DNA of 25,917 bases. Source: B4-G1 sp964393895 (GTDB lineage: Bacteria; Chloroflexota; Anaerolineae; B4-G1). The position numbers were made by a program, and so were the translations under genes. The notes under the pieces are model-generated. The model had not been told where the DNA came from. It ran no database searches and saw nothing but the letters and a program-made list of their open reading frames with translations. Positions 1-6,300 of this stretch are shown here, piece after piece; the stretch's first letter is position 1; each line of letters starts with the position of its first letter. The stretch lies in the NCBI GenBank assembly GCA_964393895.1, contig CAYMWP010000062.1:1-25917 (forward strand). The letters are read 5' to 3'.

Positions 1-24
1 GCTGATTAACGAAGCTAGGGTATG

Positions 25-38
25 AGGACAGGTGTCCT
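25..38. other. Small palindrome downstream of RNase J
   Basis: AGGACA and TGTCCT form a perfect 6-bp inverted repeat with a 2-base loop just beyond the rnj stop. There is no T-run on either side, so it is at most a weak terminator or 3'-end stabilising hairpin. Confidence 0.3.
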
Positions 39-56
39 AAACGAAACACACCCATC

Positions 57-1706
57 TCACATCTCTATCACCGCCGCCGTCACGACAGGGCTGCGCCGCG
101 TCTCTTTACGAAGGAAGCGTGAGAGCGCCTGCTCCACTTTTTCCTCGACCTCGCCCGGCGCCGTCCCCGGCCTGGCCGACGCCGCCGACCGGACGACGTC
201 CTGGGCCTGCGACAACAACTCCTCCGCCTCCGGAGCAAAGACAAAGCCGCGGGTGACGATGCGCGGCTGGCTCACAGGTCGGCCGGTCTGGCGCTTGTAG
301 GGCACGATGGCGGTCATAAAGCCGTCTTGCCCCAGAGCGTCCCGCTCGCGCATCACGGCCGGGCCAATTTCGCCCACCAGGGCCCCGTCCACAAAGACGT
401 ATCCGCCCGGCACCCGCTCCCCGATCTCTAGCCGCTCCTCGTCGAGCGTCAACGTGTAGCCATTTTCGACCACGGCGACCTTTTCGTCCGGGATGCCCAA
501 CTGGCGCGCGATTTTGCCATGCTGCTTGAGGTGGCGCAGTTCGCCGTGAATAGGGATGAAGAAACGGGGGCGCAGTATGTTGATCAATAATTTCTGTTCC
601 TCCTGGCTGGCGTGGCCCGAGACGTGTACTGGCGAGAGAGGGTCGTAGTAGACGTCCGCTCCCCTCTGGAAGAGACGGTTGACGACGCGATGGATCAATT
701 CCTCGTTGCCCGGGATAGTGTGCGAGGAAAACACTACCGTGTCTCCCTCCCGAATTTGCAGTGAGCGATGCCGTCCCACCGCCAACCGGCTCAGCACCGC
801 CGTCGGTTCACCCTGCGTGCCGGTCGCCATGATGACCGTCTCGCGAGCCGGCAGTTTCTTAGCCTCATCCAGGGTCACCAGCACCCCTTCGGGAACATTG
901 AGGTAGCCCAACTCTCGGGCCATCTTGGTGTTCTCGGCCATGCTCCGGCCGGCGATGGCGATCTTTCTGCCGCGCTCGGCCGTCACGTCCACCACCTGTT
1001 GGATGCGCGAGATGAGCGAGGCAAAGGTCGCCACGATCACCCGCCCGGGGGCCTCGCGCATCACCTGATGGAATGCGCCCTTTAGCACCGCTTCCGATGG
1101 AGTGTTACCGGGATGGTCGGCGTTGGTGCTATCGGAGAGCAGCGCCAGCACGCCGCGCCCGCTGAACTCGGCCAGCTTGGCGTAATCGGTCGGCCAGCCG
1201 TCCACTGGCGTGTGGTCGAACTTGAAATCGCCGCTGTGCACGACCAGCCCCGCCGGCGTGGTTATCCCCAGGCCCACCCCGTCGGGGATGGAGTGGCAGA
1301 CGTGGTAAGGCTCGATGGTAAAAGGACCAATGTTGATGACGTCGCCGGGGGCAAAAGTGCGCAGCGTCGGCGGGTCCGGCGGTCGCCGCCGCTTCAGCTT
1401 GACCTCGATCAGCCCCTGGGTCAGCCGCGTGGCATAGACCGGCACGTTGAACTCTTCCAAAAAATGAGATAGCGCGCCAATGTGGTCCTCGTGACCGTGG
1501 GTGATGATGATCGCGCGCACGAGCTCTTTTTTATCGCGCAGGTATCCCCAGTCGGGGATGATATAGTCAATCCCCAACATGTCCGATTCGGGGAACATTA
1601 TCCCGGCGTCCACGACGAGGACGTTGCGGCCATACTCGATGCTCAGCATATTTTTGCCGACTTCCCCCAGGCCGCCCAGGGGCACAATGCGTAATTTGTC
1701 AGTCAT
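57..1706 (-). CDS. rnj: Ribonuclease J (metallo-beta-lactamase/beta-CASP RNase)
   Basis: RNase J is a zinc-dependent endo- and 5'-3' exoribonuclease that drives mRNA decay and RNA maturation in the cytoplasm. The protein has about 549 residues, the usual family length. Visible are the beta-lactamase motif HGHEDH in the N-terminal third, DAGIMFPE before it, GDFKFDHTP, the beta-CASP region with SHTIPGNE, then VSGHASQEE and PIHGELRHLKQH, and a C-terminal domain starting near KVAVVENG. I chose the ATG at 1706 because GGAG lies 9 bases upstream; a TTG at 1721 in the same frame would add MEQSD but has no ribosome binding site. The gene is divergent from queG and appears monocistronic. Its leader is about 110 nt and carries a terminator-like hairpin, described separately. 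The family call is secure; J1 versus J2 cannot be assigned. Confidence 0.96.
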   Translation of the reverse strand: MTDKLRIVPLGGLGEVGKNMLSIEYGRNVLVVDAGIMFPESDMLGIDYIIPDWGYLRDKKELVRAIIITHGHEDHIGALSHFLEEFNVPVYATRLTQGLIEVKLKRRRPPDPPTLRTFAPGDVINIGPFTIEPYHVCHSIPDGVGLGITTPAGLVVHSGDFKFDHTPVDGWPTDYAKLAEFSGRGVLALLSDSTNADHPGNTPSEAVLKGAFHQVMREAPGRVIVATFASLISRIQQVVDVTAERGRKIAIAGRSMAENTKMARELGYLNVPEGVLVTLDEAKKLPARETVIMATGTQGEPTAVLSRLAVGRHRSLQIREGDTVVFSSHTIPGNEELIHRVVNRLFQRGADVYYDPLSPVHVSGHASQEEQKLLINILRPRFFIPIHGELRHLKQHGKIARQLGIPDEKVAVVENGYTLTLDEERLEIGERVPGGYVFVDGALVGEIGPAVMRERDALGQDGFMTAIVPYKRQTGRPVSQPRIVTRGFVFAPEAEELLSQAQDVVRSAASARPGTAPGEVEEKVEQALSRFLRKETRRSPVVTAAVIEM

Positions 1707-1734
1707 GTCACTTTGCTCCAAATAAATGTCTATG

Positions 1735-1775
1735 AAAAAGCACCGTCTGGCCTACGCTCTCCGGCCCGGCGGTGC
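1735..1775 (-). terminator. Terminator-like hairpin in the RNase J 5' leader (candidate attenuator)
   Basis: On the minus strand, GCACCG (1775-1770) pairs with CGGTGC (1745-1740). Inner GGCC blocks can pair with each other, and five T residues follow directly (1739-1735). This has the shape of a Rho-independent terminator. It lies between the predicted rnj promoter and the rnj ATG at 1706, leaving about 30 nt before the start codon, so it would work as an attenuator. The structure is seen in the sequence; the regulatory role is inferred. Confidence 0.6.
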
Positions 1776-1820
1776 GTTTGGTCACTTTCAGTGTTCTTTA
1801 TCCAACCATTCCATGGGTAA

Positions 1821-1849
1821 ATGTTAGCACGCTCTACCAGTTCTGTCAA
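1821..1849 (-). promoter_or_regulatory. Predicted sigma-70-type promoter of rnj
   Basis: Minus-strand TTGACA (1849-1844, perfect -35) is followed by a 17-bp spacer and TAACAT (1826-1821, 4 of 6 matches to TATAAT). Transcription would begin near 1814, giving a leader of about 108 nt before the rnj ATG. Confidence 0.6.
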
Positions 1850-1951
1850 ATCACGGATCAAAGATGGATGGATTTGAGATTGGGGATCGTACATATTGCG
1901 CCGGACATTGTATCCCGGCTGGCGCTCGGCAGTCCGCCACTCGACCAACTT

Positions 1952-1980
1952 TTGACAGCGCGGCTTGGCTGGGCTATACT
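1952..1980 (+). promoter_or_regulatory. Predicted promoter of queG, geometry implies leaderless mRNA
   Basis: TTGACA (1952-1957), a 17-bp spacer and TATACT (1975-1980) make a near-perfect sigma-70-type promoter. The queG ATG starts at 1989, only 8 bases after the -10 box. The expected start site (about 1986-1988) therefore leaves a 5' leader of 1 to 3 nt, with no room for a ribosome binding site. Confidence 0.75.
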
Positions 1981-1988
1981 GGTGCAAG

Positions 1989-3137
1989 ATGAACACGACA
2001 AAACAAATCCATGCCAAGGCGCGCGAGCTGGGGTTCGATCTGGCGGGCGTGGCGCCGGCCTATCCCGTGCCCCATTTCGACGCCTATCAAGCCTGGCTCG
2101 CTCGCGGCTACCACGGCGAGATGGACTACCTGGCCCACCCCGACCGGTTCGAGCGGCGCAAGGACCCAACCAGGATTTTGCCAGGCGCGCGTTCTGTCAT
2201 CTGCGTGGGGTTGAATTACTACCCCGGCCCTCTCCCCACCCACGTCGAGCGCGACCCGTCCCGTGGCCTGGTCTCCAACTATGCCTGGGGCACGGACTAT
2301 CACGGTCTGATGCTGGATCGTTTGGATGAACTGGCCGCCTTTGTCTCGGCCGAGGCGGGACGCGAGGTCGGGCATCGGGCCTACGTGGACACCGGGCCGG
2401 TGCTGGAGCGATCCTACGCGGCCCGGGCGGGTTTGGGATTCATCGGTAGAAACACCTGCCTGATCCATCCGCGAATGGGATCGCGGCTGTTCCTGGGCGT
2501 GATCCTGCTCGACGTCGCGCTGAGGCCGGCGTCTGAAAAGGTGAACGCAAGCTGTGGGACTTGTACGTGCTGCCTGGACGCCTGCCCGACGGGCGCGTTG
2601 CTCGCTCCCCACGTGCTGGACGCTCGCCGCTGCATCTCTTACCTGACCGTCGAGCTGAAAGGTTCCATCCCTCACGAGCTGCGGCCATTACTGGGCAATC
2701 ACATCTATGGCTGCGACGTGTGCCAGACCGTCTGCCCGTGGCAGCGGTTCGCCAGGCCCACTCAGGAGCCGGCGTTCCGGGCAGACGAGCCGGAACGCGC
2801 CGCGCCGTCGCTGCTGGAACTGCTCGAGATGAACGAGGACACGTTCCGCTGGCGGTACGAAGGCACGCCCATCCTCCGCACCGGGCGGGGCCGGCTGTTG
2901 CGCAACGCGGCGGTGGCGTTGGGGAATTGGGGGGATGAGCGGGCAGTACCGGCGCTGGCGCAGGCTCTCGCCGACGTGGAACCGTTGGTGCGAGGGCACG
3001 CCGCGTGGGCGCTGGGGCGCATCGGCGGGCCGGCGGCCCGTAAGGCGCTGGAAAAGGCGAGACAGCGCGAGCTCGATACTTACGTTCAACACGAAATTCA
3101 CCTGGTTTTGGGCCCTCCAATCCAAGCCCCCTGGTGA
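1989..3137 (+). CDS. queG: Epoxyqueuosine reductase QueG
   Basis: QueG reduces epoxyqueuosine to queuosine at the wobble base (position 34) of tRNAs with GUN anticodons, using cobalamin and two [4Fe-4S] clusters. The 382-residue protein shows the N-terminal DUF1730-type region and the conserved segment DTGPVLERSYAARAGLGFIG with the catalytic-type Asp. A ferredoxin-like block follows: C189, C192, C195, C199 (CGTCTCCLDACP) and then C242, C245, C249 (CDVCQTVCPW). It ends in a HEAT-repeat-like tail (AVPALAQALADVEPLVRGHAAWALGRIG). The ATG at 1989 fits the family N-terminus and lies just after a strong promoter; an in-frame TTG at 1965 would fall inside that promoter. The gene is single, divergent from rnj and convergent with the FemAB operon. 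Confidence 0.95.
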   Translation: MNTTKQIHAKARELGFDLAGVAPAYPVPHFDAYQAWLARGYHGEMDYLAHPDRFERRKDPTRILPGARSVICVGLNYYPGPLPTHVERDPSRGLVSNYAWGTDYHGLMLDRLDELAAFVSAEAGREVGHRAYVDTGPVLERSYAARAGLGFIGRNTCLIHPRMGSRLFLGVILLDVALRPASEKVNASCGTCTCCLDACPTGALLAPHVLDARRCISYLTVELKGSIPHELRPLLGNHIYGCDVCQTVCPWQRFARPTQEPAFRADEPERAAPSLLELLEMNEDTFRWRYEGTPILRTGRGRLLRNAAVALGNWGDERAVPALAQALADVEPLVRGHAAWALGRIGGPAARKALEKARQRELDTYVQHEIHLVLGPPIQAPW

Positions 3138-3179
3138 TTACCCGCGAGTGCCTGGGACTATTCAAACGGCCGATTGCAT

Positions 3180-3235
3180 CCGCCGCAGAGACGCAGAGTT
3201 AGGGCCATTTTCTATCATCCTCTGCTCCTCGGCGG
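3180..3235. repeat. Imperfect inverted repeat between convergent queG and FemAB-1
   Basis: CCGCCGCAGAGACGCAGAG (3180-3198) faces CTCTGCTCCTCGGCGG (3220-3235). The arms pair imperfectly with a small bulge. The CGCAGAGACGCAGAG core resembles an intergenic repeat that I remember from many environmental bacteria. In this position it may act as a bidirectional 3'-end hairpin. Confidence 0.4.
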
Positions 3236-3262
3236 TGAAATTAGGACCTGGAATCTTTCTCT

Positions 3263-4351
3263 TCACGCCTCACGCCTCCAGTACCGCCGCCGCATCACGG
3301 CCAGCACGCGCGGCATCGCCGCAGTGTAGAGCCAGTAGCCGAATCGTGAGATGGGGAAATCCCAGGCCCCGACGTGGCGCACGAATTCGCCGCCGAACCC
3401 CTGCTTGAAGCGATACACGCCCCACAGCGGATCGGATTCGTCCAACTCGTCCGGCGCGCCCCACATATCGTAGACCGCGCAGCCCTGCTCCCGCGCCCAG
3501 CGCATTGCCTCCCATTGCAGCAGGTGGTTGGGCATCTTTTCGCGGTGGGCGGCGCGAGAGGCCCCGTACATATACCAGGCCCGCCCTGCGCCCGTCCTGA
3601 GCGGATTCGAAGGGAAGTGAAAGATGACCACCATCGCCACCGGCTCCCCTTCCACCTCGGCGATCAGTGGTTGCGCCAGTCCCGCCTCGATGAAAGAGCC
3701 CCAGGCGTCATGGTAGTAATCCTCGGGGCGGATGACGAAACCGTCGCGGGCCGCGGTCTCGGCGTACATTTCGTAGAGCAGCGGTAGGTCGGCCAGCACG
3801 CCCTGGCGCACCGCCACCCCGCGGCGACCCGCCAGCCGCAAGTTGTAGCGCGTCTTGGATTTCATCGCCGCCAGCAGTTCTTCGGGACTGTGGCTCAGGT
3901 CAACGAGCATGGTGTTGCGAAACTGGATCTGCTCGCGGGAGGGCCGCCACCCCCGGCCCCGCAGTATCTCCACGACCATCCGCCCTTCAGCGGCGTCGGC
4001 CCGCACGTCGGGGTCTATTTTGAGGAACAGCGCCCGCTCCCGCCGGGCCGTGTCCTCCAGGTAGGCCAGGACCTGGTCCAGGAGGGAGGTGTTCCCATAA
4101 TCCAGGGTCGGCCCTTTGGGGACGTACATCACCGCCGAGGGGTGGCGGCCCAGCCGGCGGGTCAAGAATGAAGCGGCCGCGCAGGGCCGACCACCTGCTG
4201 AATCCAGCCACAGATGGCGGGACGGCTGCCACCCGTAGCGGGATTTGAACGTGCCCCACTCCCAGGTCTGGAGGACGTGAGCGGCGGGCAAGTCGGCCAG
4301 CGCAGAATTCCAGTCGGCGCGTGAAGTGGGATGCTTGATGGATGGTTTCAT
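3263..4351 (-). CDS. FemA/FemB-family peptidoglycan aminoacyltransferase (paralog 1)
   Basis: FemABX enzymes move an amino acid from aminoacyl-tRNA to the stem peptide of lipid II, building peptidoglycan interpeptide bridges at the cytoplasmic face. This 362-residue copy has the family layout of two GNAT-like halves. Landmarks are HVLQTWEWGTFKSRYGW near the N-terminus, YVPKGPTLDY, MKSKTRYNLRLAGRRG, REKMPNHLLQWEAMRWA and YRFKQGFGGEFVRHVGAWD. The ATG at 4351 overlaps the stop of the upstream paralog in an ATGA arrangement, which implies translational coupling; a longer frame upstream belongs to the overlapping gene. It is the last gene of a three-gene operon. The transferred amino acid (Gly, Ala or Ser) cannot be told from sequence. 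Confidence 0.9.
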   Translation of the reverse strand: MKPSIKHPTSRADWNSALADLPAAHVLQTWEWGTFKSRYGWQPSRHLWLDSAGGRPCAAASFLTRRLGRHPSAVMYVPKGPTLDYGNTSLLDQVLAYLEDTARRERALFLKIDPDVRADAAEGRMVVEILRGRGWRPSREQIQFRNTMLVDLSHSPEELLAAMKSKTRYNLRLAGRRGVAVRQGVLADLPLLYEMYAETAARDGFVIRPEDYYHDAWGSFIEAGLAQPLIAEVEGEPVAMVVIFHFPSNPLRTGAGRAWYMYGASRAAHREKMPNHLLQWEAMRWAREQGCAVYDMWGAPDELDESDPLWGVYRFKQGFGGEFVRHVGAWDFPISRFGYWLYTAAMPRVLAVMRRRYWRREA

Positions 4352-5403
4352 CTTTGCCGCCGGTCCCTCAGTACCGAGTACCCAATATTCAACACTTGAT
4401 ACCGCAGCGGCGCATAGACCCGGTCCCACGCGCCCACGCTGCGCGCCAGGCGCCCGCCAAAGCCGCGCTTGAAGCGGTAGACGGACCACAGTCCATCCCG
4501 CCGCTGGGCGAACTCGGCCTCCAACTTTTCCGCGTCCTCGTCAGGAACGCCCCACAGGTCGTATGTGGTGCAGCCCAGGGATTTGGCCCAACGCATCGCC
4601 TCCCACTGGAGCAGGTAGGTGGGCATCTTTTCGCGGTGTTCGTTGCCAGAGGCCCCGTAAAAGTACCACGAGCGCGGCGGAAGCGCGAAAACCATCACCG
4701 CCGCTACCGCTTCTCCCTCCACCTCCGCCAGCAGCAGCCGCGCCCTGCCCGGGGGCACGAACAGCCGGTAGGCCGCCTCGTAGTAGGCCGGAGAATGGAC
4801 GCCGAAGTGGTCTCGCTCGGCGGTGGCGGCGGTCAGCGCGTGGAAGGCGGAGAGATCGGCTTCAGTCGCCTCCCGCGCCACCACTCCCCGGCGGGCCGCC
4901 AGCCGCACGTTGTAGCGGGTCTTGGATTTCATCGCCGCCAGGATATCGTCCTCGTCAGGGGAAATATCCACGATCAGCGTGCGGCGGGGTTGGACGCTGC
5001 CGAAGGGGGAGGGACGGAAGCCGAGGGCGCGCAATCGCTCGCGGTGGGAAGCGTTATCTGGCAGGTCAGGCTCGACGGTGAGCGTGATTGCCCCCCGCGA
5101 CCGGGCAGCGCGGTCGAGCGCCGCCAGCAGCGCCGCCAACTGCTCCTCGTCGGCCCAATCCACCAGCGGCCCTTTGGGGACGTAGGCCAGGCGCCCCCAG
5201 CCGCCGGGCAAGCGGCGGTAGAGCAGTTGCGCCCCGGCGACAAGCTCGCCCCCGTGGGCCAGCCCTACCCGTTCATCCGCCCACCCGAACTGGGATTTGA
5301 GCGCCCCCCAGGGAGCGGTCTGGAGCACGTGGGCGTTGGGGTGGCGGACGACGAAGCGGTCCCATTCACCGGGTGCGGCGGACGGCCAAGTTTCTAACGC
5401 CAC
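4348..5403 (-). CDS. FemA/FemB-family peptidoglycan aminoacyltransferase (paralog 2)
   Basis: This 351-residue tandem paralog of the next gene is expected to add an amino acid from aminoacyl-tRNA to lipid II stem peptides. It shares HVLQTAPWGALKSQFGW, YVPKGPLVDW, MKSKTRYNVRLAARRG, REKMPTYLLQWEAMRWA and YRFKRGFGGRLARSVGAWD with paralog 1. The start is set to the GTG at 5403, which overlaps the stop of the methyltransferase (5394-5396) and has a purine-rich GGGGGA just upstream; the open frame runs further upstream, but that part is read as the methyltransferase in another frame. The C-terminal stretch RYQVLNIGYSVLR is encoded by a degenerate heptanucleotide repeat, described separately. Two different FemAB copies often act in sequence to add successive bridge residues. 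Confidence 0.87.
   Translation of the reverse strand: MALETWPSAAPGEWDRFVVRHPNAHVLQTAPWGALKSQFGWADERVGLAHGGELVAGAQLLYRRLPGGWGRLAYVPKGPLVDWADEEQLAALLAALDRAARSRGAITLTVEPDLPDNASHRERLRALGFRPSPFGSVQPRRTLIVDISPDEDDILAAMKSKTRYNVRLAARRGVVAREATEADLSAFHALTAATAERDHFGVHSPAYYEAAYRLFVPPGRARLLLAEVEGEAVAAVMVFALPPRSWYFYGASGNEHREKMPTYLLQWEAMRWAKSLGCTTYDLWGVPDEDAEKLEAEFAQRRDGLWSVYRFKRGFGGRLARSVGAWDRVYAPLRYQVLNIGYSVLRDRRQR
4369..4403. repeat. Degenerate heptanucleotide tandem repeat inside FemAB-2
   Basis: Five 7-bp units in a row (CAGTACC, GAGTACC, CAATATT, CAACACT, TGATACC on the plus strand) encode the C-terminal RYQVLNI/GYSVLRD. Because 7 bp times 3 gives 7 codons, the protein also shows a 7-residue period. 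The unit matches the one inside tilS at 23483-23517. Confidence 0.6.
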
Positions 5404-6257
5404 TGCGTCCCCCGCCGGGCCACGACGAGCAGACCGCCTCCTCTTTTCCCGGAAGGCACGTCCATCTCGTAGTAGGGGCGCCAGCGGCGGCCGAGGTTCC
5501 GCACGACGGCGCGGCGTATCCAAGCCTGGTGGCCCAGGAAGCGCAGCCTCGGCGAGGCCAGTATCTTCCACACCGACAGTCGCCGCCCAATGCCGTAAAG
5601 GTGGTTCATCCGGTCCCACAGCCGCTCGACTTGCTCCGGGATATAGTAGCGGGTCTTGACTGTTTCCATTCCGGCGACAGAAAGCAAGTGCCGCCAGTCG
5701 GCCGGGTTGTAGTAGTGGTGGTGCTCCAACCGGGCGTCCACCGTGGCGGCGTATGCCTCGGCTCCACGCACGTCGCCCTTTTCCTGTCGCCGGGCGTAGC
5801 CGTCGAGAAAGTAGCGGAAAGAGTCGGAAGGAACGGTAAAGATAAAGCGGCCGCCGGACATCCCTTTGGCAGGCCCAGGGCGGCGTAGCACCCGCCTGAC
5901 CTCGCGCAAGACGGGCAGCAGGTCAGGGATATGCTCCAGAACCGAGTTGCTAAAGACAGTGGCAAACGTACCGTCGGCGTAGGGCAGGGCGTGCCCCTGG
6001 CCCAGTTCCACGTGACGGTACGCGCCCGACCGGGCGGCCTGGCGCAATTGCTCCATCCAGGGGTCGAGGCCCGCTTCTACACACGCCTCTGTCCCAAAGA
6101 GTATCTGGGCGACCAGGCCATCGCCGCAGCCCAGGTCCAGCAGAGGGGACTGGTACTCTTCCTCGGCCGCCACACGCAGCTCGACCGCCCGCCACAATGC
6201 GACGGGCGGAGCGAACCAATATGCTTCCAACGAGTCGGTGAGATAGTCCGGTATCAT
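5394..6257 (-). CDS. Class I SAM-dependent methyltransferase
   Basis: This 287-residue protein has the Rossmann-type methyltransferase signature. Motif I is LLDLGCGDG (residues 39-47), followed by an acidic strand end and GHALPYADGTFATVFSNSVLEHIPDLLPVLREVRRVLRRPG, typical of the UbiE/Methyltransf_11 group. The substrate cannot be read from sequence. It heads an operon with two FemAB aminoacyltransferases (its stop overlaps the next start), which suggests a cell-envelope substrate; that is inference only. The ATG at 6257 is preceded by a promoter whose start site would leave only a short leader of about 8 nt, so initiation may not use a classical ribosome binding site. Confidence 0.85.
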   Translation of the reverse strand: MIPDYLTDSLEAYWFAPPVALWRAVELRVAAEEEYQSPLLDLGCGDGLVAQILFGTEACVEAGLDPWMEQLRQAARSGAYRHVELGQGHALPYADGTFATVFSNSVLEHIPDLLPVLREVRRVLRRPGPAKGMSGGRFIFTVPSDSFRYFLDGYARRQEKGDVRGAEAYAATVDARLEHHHYYNPADWRHLLSVAGMETVKTRYYIPEQVERLWDRMNHLYGIGRRLSVWKILASPRLRFLGHQAWIRRAVVRNLGRRWRPYYEMDVPSGKRGGGLLVVARRGTQWR

Positions 6258-6271
6258 TTCAGCAATCGAGC

Positions 6272-6300
6272 AGTATACCGCAGGCGCGGAGGAGTGTCAA
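6272..6300 (-). promoter_or_regulatory. Predicted promoter of the methyltransferase-FemAB operon
   Basis: Minus-strand TTGACA (6300-6295), a 17-bp spacer and TATACT (6277-6272) give a near-consensus promoter. The -35 box contains the TGA stop (6299-6297) of the upstream nucleotidyltransferase gene. The start site near 6265 lies about 8 nt before the ATG. Confidence 0.72.

Noticed and set aside
1730..1894. Possible 54-residue minus-strand ORF upstream of rnj
   Set aside because: It runs through the rnj promoter and the terminator-like hairpin and would not be on the predicted rnj transcript; no ribosome binding site is seen.
4342..5397. Long plus-strand open frame (351 codons) opposite FemAB-2
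   Set aside because: It is antisense to a clear FemAB gene, its product has no recognisable motif, and high GC keeps such frames open.
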